From: JACJWR01 sp963752505
Lineage (GTDB): Bacteria; Actinomycetota; Actinomycetes; S36-B12; UBA10799
Assembly (NCBI GenBank): GCA_963752505.1
Contig: CAVVYM010000009.1
Coordinates: 124,001 to 188,000, forward strand
Length of the DNA: 64,000 nucleotides
Reading direction: 5' to 3'
Part shown: piece after piece, positions 43,092-52,422 of the stretch
Numbering within the stretch: the first letter of the stretch is position 1
Layout: each line of letters begins with the position of its first letter
Program-made: the position numbers and the translations under genes
Notes under the pieces: model-generated
Seen by the model: the letters and a program-made list of their open reading frames with translations, nothing else
Databases searched by the model: none
What the model was told of the DNA's origin: nothing

Positions 43092-44458
43092 GCGAACCAA
43101 GCCCGCAGGAGATCGTGGAGTGCGTGTTGGGTGCGGCCACCACCGACGCGACGGTCGTCGCTGTCAACGACGGCCACGTGGTGAACTTCCGCTGGGCGGT
43201 CTCGACCCCGACCACCAACGGCAATGCCTACTCCCAAGACGTCACCGTCACGGCAATCGCCGAAGTTGCGGGCGGGCGCGGTTGGTCGGCTGGTACCCGC
43301 AGCGGCCCGGTCCAGCAGTGGGCGTCGTTGTTGGCCGCCGCCGAGTCAGACGCTGTGGCCGGAGAAGCCGCCTCGGAAGGTTGCGACCTGCCGGTCGCCG
43401 CGGTACGCGCCGATTTCCACGACGTCCCCGCTGCCGCGCCACATCCGGCGCTTCCGGTCGGATTGGAGGACGCTTTCGGCACCACTGACGCCGAACTGTT
43501 CGGCTACGCCGAGCAACTCGTTCAAACCACCTATGTAGGCACGTCGACCGGTTCACGCTGGCGCACCGAGGAAAGAGCCGGTCGATTCGAGATCTCCGGC
43601 AAGGCCTCGCAACGCGCCCGATCCGCCTGGTTCGGTGCGGCTGCCGATGATCTGGCGGACATCGATGCCCGGGCAGGTCTTGCCGACATCGATCGTGGGC
43701 TGCGGTCCCAACTCACCCGGATCGAGGTGCCAGCCCAACCCACGACGGTGATTCTGTCGCCCTCGGCCGTCGCCGACCTCATGATTGTCCTGTGGTGGTC
43801 GGCGGTGGCTCGGGACGCCGCTGAAGGCCATAGCCCCTTCACCGGCACCGGCCCGGCGGGTACCGCGCTGGGAATGCGACTCACCGAGCGCGACCTGTCC
43901 CTCACGTCGGATCCGACCATCCCGGGCGTAGCGTGCCCGGATCTGCTGTGGACCCCGGGCAGTTCGGCCGCCGCGACCGTGTTCGACACCGGCAGCGGCA
44001 TCGAGGCGGTGGAGTGGATTGACTCGGGTTGCCTCTCCGCACTGGCCGCGACCCGCGCAGCCAGTGGTGATTACGACCTGCCCTTCGTCGCTTCCGCAGA
44101 GAATCTGCTGCTCACGGACGCTGATGGCTGGGGCACTCTGGCGGACGTCATCGCGAGGACCGAACGGGCTCTGCTTGTCACGAGCCTCTGGTACATCAGA
44201 GATGTCGATCCGCAATCGATGCTGGTGACCGGCCTCACGCGCGACGGCACCTACGTGGTCGAGCATGGTCGCATCATCGGGGCCGCAGGCAACTACCGCT
44301 TCAACGACTCACCGCTGCACCTGTTGGCGCGGATTGTGGACGCCGGACGACCGGAGCGCTGTTTGCCCCGGGAGTGGGGCGACTACTTCACTCGAACCGT
44401 GATGCCCACCCTGGTGGTGGACGACTTCGGACTCTCGACGCCCTCGGCGGCGATCTAG
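43088..44458 (+). CDS. tldE: TldE (PmbA), non-metal subunit of TldD/E protease
   Basis: A 456-residue TldD/PmbA homologue lacking the HExxxH motif, as expected for TldE. Conserved parts include FEISGKASQR, a VILSPSAVADLMIVL strand and the C-terminal DVDPQSMLVTGLTRDGTY. It forms the heterodimer that encloses the TldD active site. ATGA-coupled to tldD; no RiPP precursor is visible nearby, so a general peptidase role is likely. Confidence 0.92.
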   Translation: MSEPSPQEIVECVLGAATTDATVVAVNDGHVVNFRWAVSTPTTNGNAYSQDVTVTAIAEVAGGRGWSAGTRSGPVQQWASLLAAAESDAVAGEAASEGCDLPVAAVRADFHDVPAAAPHPALPVGLEDAFGTTDAELFGYAEQLVQTTYVGTSTGSRWRTEERAGRFEISGKASQRARSAWFGAAADDLADIDARAGLADIDRGLRSQLTRIEVPAQPTTVILSPSAVADLMIVLWWSAVARDAAEGHSPFTGTGPAGTALGMRLTERDLSLTSDPTIPGVACPDLLWTPGSSAAATVFDTGSGIEAVEWIDSGCLSALAATRAASGDYDLPFVASAENLLLTDADGWGTLADVIARTERALLVTSLWYIRDVDPQSMLVTGLTRDGTYVVEHGRIIGAAGNYRFNDSPLHLLARIVDAGRPERCLPREWGDYFTRTVMPTLVVDDFGLSTPSAAI

Positions 44459-44466
44459 TCAGAAAC

Positions 44467-45636
44467 TCAGCGTTGCAGTGTCTCTGAGACGTTGCCGTCC
44501 TTGCTGGTGGTGACCTTCACCGCGGGGAGCGCCTTGGCCACCAAGGCTGCGACGACGCAGATGACCACGGCCTGCCATCCGCCGAAGAACAGACCCACCA
44601 GGACGCCAAGGATGATGACCACCTTCCACGACCCGTGGTACAGGTAGGCAAACGCGGCCGCGATGCCCGCGGCGGCGGCCCCAGCGGAGAGTTCGGGGAT
44701 CGCCAGCGAGGCAGCCCCGCCAATGCCTGCCCCGACGAAGAGGGCCGGAAAGTACGGCCCACCGCGGAATCCCCCACCTAGGCTCAAGGCATAGACCAAC
44801 CACTTGATAGCGGTGGCAAGCATGATCGCCCCGGCCGTGCCAAGACCCAGCAGGGGTTCGATCATGCCCTCCCCGGAGGTCAGGATGATGGCGATCGGAT
44901 TATCGGTGAACTCCCGATAGGCCGCCGCGATCAAGCCGATCACAGCACCGATGGCGACCATGGGAACGATGCGGGGAATGTCCCCACCACGCAGGCTGAT
45001 CACGGCCATCGCGAGGGTTCGGCCGAGGTAGAGCATCCCTGCCGTGGCTGCCGCCACTCCAATGGCGCCGAGAACGTCAAGCGGGGCGAAGGTGTATGTA
45101 GGGACGATGATGTTCGTGTCCGACAGCAGCGGACGCACCACGAGGGCGAGGATCGCGCCGAAGGCACCCACTGCAGTGGCGACCTTGGTGGCGATGCCGA
45201 ATCGTCGGCCCAATTCGGTGCCGACCATCGCACCGGTGACCACCAGCGCAACCTCGGGACCCAGGACCAGTCCGCCAAGCAGCGTCACCACGATCGCGGC
45301 GATGAGTGATGGGTACTGGCGGAGTGTCACCGGTGCGACAGCGATGCCACCCATCGGGTTGTGACCGTCCTCGCCCTTGCTGCGCAGCACGGCTACTATC
45401 CCGCCGGCGATCGCGGTAACGCCGACCACTCCAACCCACAACACTGCCCCGCTTACGTTGGCGGCGGCTTCAATCCATACCAGTTCGATCGCAAATTCAA
45501 CGAGCTCGAGCACCACCAAACCGACCAGGAGGGCCACCGGCCCGATGACCACCGCCGCGCCGATGGTGCGGCCACGGGAGGCCGACGCCTCAGCGGGTGT
45601 CGCCACAGGGGTCCGTTCAGTGGGCTCCTCGATCAC
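44467..45636 (-). CDS. ClC-type chloride channel family protein
   Basis: A 389-residue protein with about ten helices. ClC-like features are LGGLVLGPEVALVV near helix D/E (the gating Glu in GPE context in place of GxEGP), and GGGFRGGPYFPALFVGAGIG, corresponding to the ClC GxFxP selectivity segment. It resembles the short YfeO-like branch. Ion specificity is uncertain. The start overlaps the dsbB-like stop (ATGA). Third gene in the DUF5993-DsbB-ClC operon. Confidence 0.82.
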   Translation of the reverse strand: MIEEPTERTPVATPAEASASRGRTIGAAVVIGPVALLVGLVVLELVEFAIELVWIEAAANVSGAVLWVGVVGVTAIAGGIVAVLRSKGEDGHNPMGGIAVAPVTLRQYPSLIAAIVVTLLGGLVLGPEVALVVTGAMVGTELGRRFGIATKVATAVGAFGAILALVVRPLLSDTNIIVPTYTFAPLDVLGAIGVAAATAGMLYLGRTLAMAVISLRGGDIPRIVPMVAIGAVIGLIAAAYREFTDNPIAIILTSGEGMIEPLLGLGTAGAIMLATAIKWLVYALSLGGGFRGGPYFPALFVGAGIGGAASLAIPELSAGAAAAGIAAAFAYLYHGSWKVVIILGVLVGLFFGGWQAVVICVVAALVAKALPAVKVTTSKDGNVSETLQR

Positions 45637-46406
45637 GACCCAAGCCCGATCTGGTCAAGCAGGTTGTAGCTTGACGGGTCGTCGGGCAGGACCCAGGCGG
45701 CACCTTCGAGGAAGATAATGGCGATGACGTTGGCTGCGACGACCAGCATGAACAGCCAGAGGATCAGCGTGGCGACAACGCCACCGACCCTGCCGAACCA
45801 GCTGTCGCCCGGTGCCGTCGCCACCGCCCTGGGCATCAGGATCAGCGCGAACGCCGCGAAGAGCGCCACGACGAAAAACGTGATGAGAGCCCAGGTGTAG
45901 AGGTGCAGGCCCATGACCGCGCTGCCGTAGCCGGGATCACCGGGGAGAATGTGCAGCAGCACCTGCCGAGTGGAAATGACCGCGCCAGCCAGCGCTGCAA
46001 GCAGTCCGATTCCCAGGCCCTGGGCATAGCGGCCGGTTGTGAGCGTTCCGCGCCGAGCCTGGACAACCACCCACATCGCGCCCAGGCTGGAGAGGATCAT
46101 CGCATAGCGCTGCAGCATGCACAGCGGACAGGGATACTCGCCTTCCAAGAACTGGACTGTGAAGGCAGCGAGCATGACCCCGGTGTAGGCGAGGATCCAA
46201 CCCAGCAATCCCCAGAACATCAACTTCCCGAGCCATCGCCACGGCTTGTCAACTGGCGGTTCCGCTGCTGTGGGCTGACCCGAGCCCGCGGTCCCCGCAC
46301 CGATGGGGGCCATCACCGTGGTCGCCTCCTCCACGGCCTGAACGTAGGTGGGATCTTCGATGACCAAGGGTTCGGTGGCGTAGGCGTCACCTTTCTCGCT
46401 GCTCAT
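45633..46406 (-). CDS. DsbB family disulfide-bond formation protein
   Basis: A 257-residue membrane protein with five helices after an acidic N-terminal tail of about 65 residues. The quinone-reactive CxxC of DsbB is present in EGEYPCPLCMLQRYAM. The second periplasmic Cys pair of E. coli DsbB is absent: its loop reads LPGDPGYGSAVMGLHLYTW. Oxidation of a partner would need the one pair or another protein. The start ATG shares a base with the upstream stop (TGATG). Confidence 0.83.
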   Translation of the reverse strand: MSSEKGDAYATEPLVIEDPTYVQAVEEATTVMAPIGAGTAGSGQPTAAEPPVDKPWRWLGKLMFWGLLGWILAYTGVMLAAFTVQFLEGEYPCPLCMLQRYAMILSSLGAMWVVVQARRGTLTTGRYAQGLGIGLLAALAGAVISTRQVLLHILPGDPGYGSAVMGLHLYTWALITFFVVALFAAFALILMPRAVATAPGDSWFGRVGGVVATLILWLFMLVVAANVIAIIFLEGAAWVLPDDPSSYNLLDQIGLGS

Positions 46407-46564
46407 CAGAAACTCAAATCCAGCGGTGACGTGACGTGATACCGGAAGAGGCCCAACACCGCTATCAAAGCCACGAACCAGAGGGCCAGTACCCAGCCGC
46501 GCCGGGCGCCCCGGTAGATGATCACCGCGAGCGTCAGCAACAGCACCATGATGATGATGTCCAT
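46406..46564 (-). CDS. DUF5993-like small membrane protein
   Basis: A 52-residue, two-helix protein (MDIIIMVLLLTLAVIIYRG, then WVLALWFVALIAVLGLF) ending in FRYHVTSPLDLSF. I recall DUF5993 proteins as short, ending in a similar His-x-(T/x)-x-P/D-L motif and lying beside dsbB, so the assignment is by memory. The start at 46564 is supported by TAGAGT 8 nt upstream; the GTG at 46609 is an alternative. It overlaps the DsbB start by one base (TGATG). Confidence 0.7.
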   Translation of the reverse strand: MDIIIMVLLLTLAVIIYRGARRGWVLALWFVALIAVLGLFRYHVTSPLDLSF

Positions 46565-46572
46565 GAACGCCG

Positions 46573-46578
46573 ACTCTA
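46573..46578 (-). promoter_or_regulatory. -10 box of DUF5993-dsbB-ClC operon
   Basis: TAGAGT (minus strand) ends 8 nt before the ATG at 46564. Confidence 0.5.
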
Positions 46579-46657
46579 GGAGTCCGAGGCGGATGATGCG
46601 GGTGGACACGCCCGTTCATGGGTGGCCATCGTGCCAAACTCTAGATCTGTGAGGGAC

Positions 46658-47755
46658 ATGACGGATACCGACAGCGACATGGACGTGCGGGAACTGGTCT
46701 CGGTGCCACTCTTCGAGGCGCCAGCCTACGCGCAACTCGAACCGGCCATACGCAACTACGTCAGCGGTGGCGCGGGCGACGAGCACACTCTCCGCCGCAA
46801 CGATGCGGCTTGGTCTGAGATCTCGCTGGCACCCCGAACGTTGGTCGACGTTTCCGCCCTCGATACGAGCAGTTCGTTCCTCGGCCTGCGCCTCGCCCAT
46901 CCAATTCTCCTGGCACCCACCGCACAACACCGCGCCTACCACCCCGCCGGTGAGGCCGAAACTATTCGCGGCGCGCAGGCTGCTGATGCGGCGTATGTCA
47001 TGAGTTCGCTGGGCGCTTCGTCGTTGGCCGAGTTGGGCGAGGCGACCGGTGACGACCCATGGCTGTTCCAGCTCTATGTGCAACGCGATCGGGGGTTCAC
47101 CCGTGAGGTTGTGGCTCGAGCGATCGAGGCCGGTGCGCGCGGACTGGTGCTCACCGTCGACACCCCCACGCTGGGCGCCCGGGACCGCGACAAGCGCAAC
47201 CAACTCGGCCGCATCGACGGATACACCTACCCGATCCTCGCCGATGCGCCCAAACCGAGCGACGATGCGCCACCGCACCGGAGGGTGTTCAATCCGCTGC
47301 TGGCACCGGACATCACCTGGGCCGATCTGGAGTGGCTCGTCGGGGTCTCATCGGTGCCCGTGCTCACCAAGGGACACCTGCGCGGCGATGACGCCGCGCG
47401 AGCCGTCGATTGCGGGGTGGCCGGTGTGATCGTGTCGAATCACGGTGCGCGCAACCTCGACACCGTGCCAGCCACCGCTCAAGCCTTGCCCGGTGTGGTG
47501 GCAGCCGTCGGCGGCAGGGTGCCCGTGCTCGTCGACGGCGGCATCCGACGCGGTACCGACGTGGCGAAGGCAATCATGCTCGGGGCCTCGGCGGTGCTGG
47601 TGGGGCGACCGATCATCTGGGGGCTCACCGTGGGCGGCGCGGCCGGGGTGCAGCAGGTGATCGAGATTCTGCGCACGGAGCTGGAGATGGCCATGGCTCT
47701 GCTCGGGGCGCCAACGCTGGCCGATCTCACCGCAGACTTGGTGTGGCGCGGCTAG
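46658..47755 (+). CDS. FMN-dependent alpha-hydroxy acid oxidase/dehydrogenase
   Basis: A 365-residue TIM-barrel flavoenzyme of the glycolate oxidase/lactate monooxygenase family. Typical elements are LLAPTAQHRAYHPAGE for FMN binding, the active-site His in VSNHGARNLDTVPAT, PVLVDGGIRRGTDVAKA and ASAVLVGRP. The usual SNHGGRQLD is SNHGARNLD here. It oxidises a 2-hydroxyacid such as lactate, glycolate or mandelate. GAGGG immediately precedes the ATG at 46658; the GTGs at 46622 and 46649 are alternative starts. Divergent from the DsbB operon. Confidence 0.87.
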   Translation: MTDTDSDMDVRELVSVPLFEAPAYAQLEPAIRNYVSGGAGDEHTLRRNDAAWSEISLAPRTLVDVSALDTSSSFLGLRLAHPILLAPTAQHRAYHPAGEAETIRGAQAADAAYVMSSLGASSLAELGEATGDDPWLFQLYVQRDRGFTREVVARAIEAGARGLVLTVDTPTLGARDRDKRNQLGRIDGYTYPILADAPKPSDDAPPHRRVFNPLLAPDITWADLEWLVGVSSVPVLTKGHLRGDDAARAVDCGVAGVIVSNHGARNLDTVPATAQALPGVVAAVGGRVPVLVDGGIRRGTDVAKAIMLGASAVLVGRPIIWGLTVGGAAGVQQVIEILRTELEMAMALLGAPTLADLTADLVWRG

Positions 47756-47777
47756 CGACCGATCGCGGCGTGCGGGG

Positions 47778-48608
47778 CTAGGGATCCAGGTTGGCTGAGC
47801 CAACCCGCCAGGCATCCAAGGCGGCAGACGTGACCCGTCCCGGGGCGGGCAGGTCGCGACCCCCGAGACGTGCGATGGGGTGGACGTCGCGGGTGCTGGA
47901 CGTGAGGAACGCTTCGCTGATCCGCGGGAGTTCAGCTGCGGGGATGGGAACCTCTTGGACCGCAGACCAGTGCATGACAAGCTGCCGCGTCACGCCGTTC
48001 AAGCAGCCCGATGCCAGCGGCGGCGTCAACAAGTGGTCATCCAGGACGACGAAGATGTTGCTCCCCGTGCCCTCGCAGAGCTCGTCGCAGGTGTTGAGCA
48101 GCAACGCCTCATCTGCTCCGGCGGCTTTGGCCTCCCGCAGGGCGATCGCGTTCTCTGCATACGAGGTGCTCTTGACGCCAGTCAGCGCTGAGCGTTCGTT
48201 GCGCCGATAGTTCGAGAGGGCCACCGTTGAGGTAGCGGGCCACGGTGGTTGGGCCACAACGGTGACGATCAGGGTCGCGTCACCGTCGCCGGCGTAGGGG
48301 TCCCCGAGCACGCCCTGGCCGTGGGTGACCGTGAGGCGCATCCGACCGATGGCACCGACCTCGTCGGCGTTTGCCAGAGCCGTGGCGGCCAGAGCCTCGC
48401 GGATCAGCGGTTCCGGCGGCAACGTGATGCCCAAGGCGTCGGCCGAGCGCGCCAAGCGGGACAGATGGCGAGTGATCGCGAACGGGACCCCGTCGACGAG
48501 TTTCATAGTTTCGAAGATCCCGTCGCCGACGATGAGGCCGCGGTCGCGGATGCTCACCGAGGCGTCGTCGACCGGCAGAAGCCGATCCCGCAGCCACACG
48601 AACGTCAT
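47778..48608 (-). CDS. pabC: aminodeoxychorismate lyase-like class IV aminotransferase
   Basis: A 276-residue PLP enzyme of fold type IV. Hallmarks are SIRDRGLIVGDGIFETM, the PLP lysine in TGVKSTSYAENA and the phosphate site CEGTGSNIFVV. Location directly after pabB, 9 bp apart, supports 4-amino-4-deoxychorismate lyase, which yields p-aminobenzoate for folate. Sequence alone could also be a branched-chain or D-amino-acid aminotransferase. Confidence 0.83.
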   Translation of the reverse strand: MTFVWLRDRLLPVDDASVSIRDRGLIVGDGIFETMKLVDGVPFAITRHLSRLARSADALGITLPPEPLIREALAATALANADEVGAIGRMRLTVTHGQGVLGDPYAGDGDATLIVTVVAQPPWPATSTVALSNYRRNERSALTGVKSTSYAENAIALREAKAAGADEALLLNTCDELCEGTGSNIFVVLDDHLLTPPLASGCLNGVTRQLVMHWSAVQEVPIPAAELPRISEAFLTSSTRDVHPIARLGGRDLPAPGRVTSAALDAWRVGSANLDP

Positions 48609-48617
48609 GGCGTGACC

Positions 48618-49682
48618 CTATCCGCGGTCGGCGTTCGCGCTTGCCAATGCGACCAGGCGCGCCGCCTTCAACTCAGTCTCTGCCCACTCGTGGTCACGGT
48701 CGCTGCCCCACGTGATGCCAGCACCGGTACCGAAATTCAGCAGCAGGCCGCCTGGCCCTGCACTCCACCAAAAGGTTCGAATCGCCACGGAGAGTTCTGC
48801 CGTGCCCGTATCGGCGTCAATCCAACCGAAGGCGCCGCAGTAGGGCCCTCTGGCGACGGGCTCGAGTTCGGCGATGATGCGCAGGGCTGACGATTTGGGT
48901 GCACCGGTCACGCTGCCGGGCGGAAATGTTGCGCCGAACACCTCTGCCCAGGTGCTCCCTGGCCGTTGCCGGGCTGCCACGGCTGACACCAGATGGACCA
49001 GCCCCGGGTGCTGCTCAGTGACGAGGAATTCCGGCACCTCGACGCTGCCGGTTGCTGCTACGGCGCTCAAGTCATTGCGCACCAGATCAACGATCATGAT
49101 GTTTTCAGCGGTGTCCTTCTCGAGGAAGCCGCCGGGCTCCTTCGCGGTGCCCTTGATGGGTCTGCTCAGCAGTCGTCCGTCCGGCTGCCGGGAGAGGAAC
49201 AACTCTGGTGAGGCGCACGTCACCGCCCGCGGCGGCGCACTGCCCACCGCTGGCAGGCGCAGTGCTCCCGCATAAGGCGCTGGATTGCCAGTCGACAGCA
49301 CCCTGGCGAGTGCGAAGGGTTGCGGCTCGTCCGGTGAATCAGCGCTGAGGATGCGGCACAGATTCGCCTGGTAGACGTCACCCCGCGAGATCGATTCGCG
49401 GATGGCATCGACGGCGGACCGGTAGCGATCGCCGTCCAGGCTCGAGCGCCACGAGGTGGCGCTGGGCCCCCGCCAGTGCGCTGGCAATTCCGACACCGGA
49501 AGTTGCCGCCAGGTCTCGAATCTGGCTGCGGTGAGGTGCCCTTCGAAGTCCAGGCACACCGCCCACCGGCCATGGCTGTCGAGCACCGCAGGATCATCGC
49601 TGAGTTCCACGAGCTCGGTGGCCAACTGGCCTCCCAGCCAGGCGGCAGGCCCGGCTGTGTCGAGGGTCGACGACGAATCCAC
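48618..49682 (-). CDS. pabB: aminodeoxychorismate synthase component I
   Basis: A 354-residue chorismate-utilising enzyme. Conserved motifs are YQANLCRIL, SRPIKGTAKEPGG (PIKGT, as in PabB), IMIVDLVRNDL, FPPGSVTGAPKSSA and a C-terminal GAGITWGSD. With glutamine amidotransferase PabA it makes 4-amino-4-deoxychorismate. It is shorter than E. coli PabB (about 450 residues), the difference being in the N-terminal part. pabA is not in the window. GTG start at 49682. Confidence 0.88.
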   Translation of the reverse strand: MDSSSTLDTAGPAAWLGGQLATELVELSDDPAVLDSHGRWAVCLDFEGHLTAARFETWRQLPVSELPAHWRGPSATSWRSSLDGDRYRSAVDAIRESISRGDVYQANLCRILSADSPDEPQPFALARVLSTGNPAPYAGALRLPAVGSAPPRAVTCASPELFLSRQPDGRLLSRPIKGTAKEPGGFLEKDTAENIMIVDLVRNDLSAVAATGSVEVPEFLVTEQHPGLVHLVSAVAARQRPGSTWAEVFGATFPPGSVTGAPKSSALRIIAELEPVARGPYCGAFGWIDADTGTAELSVAIRTFWWSAGPGGLLLNFGTGAGITWGSDRDHEWAETELKAARLVALASANADRG

Positions 49683-49794
49683 GACCCAATCTTGGCCGCT
49701 TCGCCACCGTCGGCGCCACGCACGACCCCCTCTGCCGTTCCCGCGCCCACATTGGGTATGGTTGCTTCGCGCGCCGGGGTTGTGGGCGTCGCAC

Positions 49795-49867
49795 GCGGAC
49801 GTAGCGCAGTTGGTAGCGCATCACCTTGCCAAGGTGAGGGTCGCGGGTTCGAATCCCGTCGTCCGCT
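49795..49867 (+). tRNA. tRNA-Gly (GCC)
   Basis: Cloverleaf with acceptor GCGGACG/CGTCCGC, anticodon loop CTTGCCA within ACCTTGCCAAGGT and T-loop GGGTTCGAATCCC. CCA is not encoded. Confidence 0.95.
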
Positions 49868-49890
49868 CGGAGGCCGGCTCGGCTTCTGCT

Positions 49891-49961
49891 GGTGGAGTGG
49901 CCGAGAGGCGAGGCAACGGCCTGCAAAGCCGTCTACACGGGTTCAAATCCCGTCTCCACCT
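49891..49961 (+). tRNA. tRNA-Cys (GCA)
   Basis: Acceptor GGTGGAG/CTCCACC, anticodon GCA at 49923-49925 in CGGCCTGCAAAGCCG, T-loop GGGTTCAAATCCC. It is 71 nt, lying 23 nt after tRNA-Gly. Confidence 0.95.
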
Positions 49962-49982
49962 CGAAAGTCCCAACCGCTACGC

Positions 49983-50042
<60 letters not shown>

Positions 50043-50057
<15 letters not shown>

Positions 50058-50074
50058 TTGTTTGTGCAGGTCAG
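50043..50074 (+). repeat. attL-like repeat in tRNA-Val 3' end
   Basis: A 32-bp segment starting in the T-stem of tRNA-Val. It is repeated with 30/32 identity in direct orientation at 52224-52255. Confidence 0.8.
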
Positions 50075-50113
50075 ACGTGGTTTTCGAGGGGGCGAAGTTG
50101 GCCTCGTGGGCGG

Positions 50114-51904
50114 CTATGTCGCTGGTTCCGGCGAAGCCCCGGGCGAGTGGGCAGCCTGCGCGTCGATGGCTTGACGCACCCAATCCAAAGCGTCATCCAT
50201 GGGTACTTCTGCAAAGTCAGGCTCATGGCTCATGTCGATCGCCGACAATCCGAGGGCGAAGAGCGCCTCATCGCTGCCGATGAAGGCGTCGAGGTCCTGC
50301 TGGTAGGCCTGCACCAACTCGTGGTCGCCGAGGAGCGAAAGGTCAGTGCGAAGGTCGGATATCGCTCGGGACACGTCTGCTTGCTTGGCCGCCAGCTGCG
50401 TCACGTGGATCAAGTCGGGCTGTGCCAGTCCCTGCCGCAGACTGTCCTCCAGATTGCGCAAAGATTCGACAAGCTCAGCCCTCCGGGCTTCAGGCCGGGG
50501 TCGGACTGGCAACACGAAGTGCGCGATGAAGGCCGCCAGGATTCCCGCAATAGTGACGTCGATCGCTCTCATTGCCGCGAATTCAGCAACGCTGTCGGTG
50601 GGAGCCCCGAACAGCAACACCACAGCGAAGCCAGTGAGCAGGGCCATCAGCGCGTAGTTGCGTTGCAGCCACGCGAAACCCACCACCAGGGCGGCACCGG
50701 CGATCCAGGGTACGAGCAGCCACTCCGGTAGCACTATTGCCACGGCCAGCGCGAGCAGGACTCCGGCAAAAGTTCCCACGGAGCGCTGCGTCACTTTCTC
50801 CGCGGTGGTCGGCGCATTCGCCTGCAGCACGGCCGCAAGACTAATGAGAATCCAAAAGGCATTGTCGTTGTCGGCGGAGAGCACCAGAGCGAATGCGCCG
50901 ATGCCCAGAGCTAGTGCCCGCTGGACTCCGTAACGGAAAACCGACACATCCGGACGCACAAGTCGGCGAGTGAGGGATCCTAGGATCATCAACACTGGTC
51001 GCAGAACTATGCGATGCGGGGTGGCGCCAGCCAGCACCCTTTGCGCGAGTCGTTGCGACGCTGCCCACATTGACCAGGCCGCAGCCAACTGGGAATCGGC
51101 ACCAGCTGGCGCAACCATGGCCGTGGTGTCGAGCGTCACTTCCCGGGGGGAGATCGGCCCCTTGGGCAGCAATGCAGCAGCCATGGCGGCAATGTTGGCA
51201 TCGCCTTGAGCGATGGCGTCGGCGGAGGATTCGCTGTTCCGTTCGATCCACGAACGACACACGATTCCCAACGAACCATGGGCGGCGAGATGCAGGAGCG
51301 TGGTGGGGGCGCCGTCCATGAGCAGCACGCGGGTGAACATGGCGCGCTTGTCAACTGGCGTGTTTGGGGCCCACAAGGCTGCGGTCATCTGGCGGTCGAG
51401 TTTGCGCGGATCCCAGATTTCCTTCGCCACTGCCAGCAGCGCCGCTGGCAGCATGCCGAGCACCCCACCTATGGCCACCGCAACCGCGGGCGCTCCGTTC
51501 GCGAATTCTTGCCCCTTTGCGAGCATCAAGATGAAGACCAGGCTGGGCAAACTCGAGAAGATCATGCCGACGACCGGCAGTGCGGTCCATACGGCGGTTG
51601 TCAAGGCTACGAGTGCCATGACGAGAGCGGCGATGACGGCTGTGTGCTGCACCATTGTTCCGAGCACCGCCGCTGCGACCAGAAGGACGCCCGCGAGCAG
51701 GATGAGTCGCAGTGCCATGAACAGCGGTGCACTCGCGGCGAGGAAACCCAGGATCGCCCCGATCACCAGACCCACAGGTACCACCCGGGGATCCACCAGT
51801 GTGCAGAGGCCCGCGGCCATGAGCCCACTGGCCACGCCCACGACTACCCCAGTCACCACCAGGGGTTCATCCGTGTTGTTGAACACGGTGGACAGGCGCG
51901 CCAC
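50114..51904 (-). CDS. FUSC-family (aromatic acid exporter-like) membrane protein
   Basis: A 596-residue protein built as two membrane halves, about six helices at 18-165 and six at 335-475, separated and followed by soluble domains. This is the FUSC/YccS-type plan. The second half contains VLSADNDNAFWILISLAAVLQ and TAEKVTQRSVGTFAGVLLA, the family's RxxGT segment. Relatives export fusaric or hydroxy-aromatic acids. GTG start. It is the only intact gene inside the tRNA-Val island and ends 40 bp from the left repeat. Confidence 0.8.
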   Translation of the reverse strand: MARLSTVFNNTDEPLVVTGVVVGVASGLMAAGLCTLVDPRVVPVGLVIGAILGFLAASAPLFMALRLILLAGVLLVAAAVLGTMVQHTAVIAALVMALVALTTAVWTALPVVGMIFSSLPSLVFILMLAKGQEFANGAPAVAVAIGGVLGMLPAALLAVAKEIWDPRKLDRQMTAALWAPNTPVDKRAMFTRVLLMDGAPTTLLHLAAHGSLGIVCRSWIERNSESSADAIAQGDANIAAMAAALLPKGPISPREVTLDTTAMVAPAGADSQLAAAWSMWAASQRLAQRVLAGATPHRIVLRPVLMILGSLTRRLVRPDVSVFRYGVQRALALGIGAFALVLSADNDNAFWILISLAAVLQANAPTTAEKVTQRSVGTFAGVLLALAVAIVLPEWLLVPWIAGAALVVGFAWLQRNYALMALLTGFAVVLLFGAPTDSVAEFAAMRAIDVTIAGILAAFIAHFVLPVRPRPEARRAELVESLRNLEDSLRQGLAQPDLIHVTQLAAKQADVSRAISDLRTDLSLLGDHELVQAYQQDLDAFIGSDEALFALGLSAIDMSHEPDFAEVPMDDALDWVRQAIDAQAAHSPGASPEPAT

Positions 51905-52223
51905 GCTGTTCAGTTAACCACCGTCGATCGGCGTGACGCGCGCCTTCGGCGCCCTGGTCGCGGCTTGAACTAGCGCGATGGCTGCCGGAGGGCGGGCGCA
52001 CGCCGCGGCCTGTGTCGGTGGATCCCGGAATACTCGCAGAGGAGGCGCAACGGCCACACTGGTTGACGGCATCGCGCTGCATCTTCAGCCACCCCTGAGC
52101 GGTCGCCTTGGAGTTCAAAGTCCGACTCACCTGGCGCCCACCAATCGAGAACCTGGCCTGGTCGGCATCGGAAGGTACCTGGCGAATCGAGCCGCTGCCT
52201 CGTGGGCGTCGCTTGGCGGGCAT
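51905..52223 (-). pseudogene. tyrosine integrase, N-terminal remnant
   Basis: The minus frame starting at 52223 reads MPAKRRPRGSGSIRQVPS, then QARFSIGGRQVSRTLNSKATAQGW. This is the arm-binding N-terminus common in actinophage/ICE integrases (GSIR-x-LPSGRYQAR, RTF-x-TKA-x-A-x-x-W). After about residue 54 the similarity stops, and no core-binding or catalytic R-H-R-Y domain follows. The remnant starts one base from the right repeat. Confidence 0.75.
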
Positions 52224-52255
52224 CAGTATCGCCCACCCTTGCTTGTGCAGGTCAG
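52224..52255 (+). repeat. attR-like repeat of tRNA-Val 3' end
   Basis: CAGTATCGCCCACC then TTG and TTGTGCAGGTCAG, matching 50043-50074 at 30 of 32 positions. It contains only the tRNA 3' end, so this is not a second tRNA gene. Confidence 0.85.
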
Positions 52256-52422
52256 TAGCTGCTCACACCCTCCGGTAGGTTTGGGATCATGCCGATCATG
52301 CGGGTGGCTTTCACGACTCCCAAGTGTCTACTGCCACCGAGGGGATTCACCGGAACGCCGACGGTATCGACACCTTCCTCATCCCCGGTTGGCCACTGAC
52401 GTCGCGGGGTGAGGCAATCGTG

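Noticed and set aside
52224..52255. Possible fourth tRNA gene
   Set aside because: Only the last 14-15 tRNA bases are present; there is no D-arm or anticodon arm. Treated as an att repeat.
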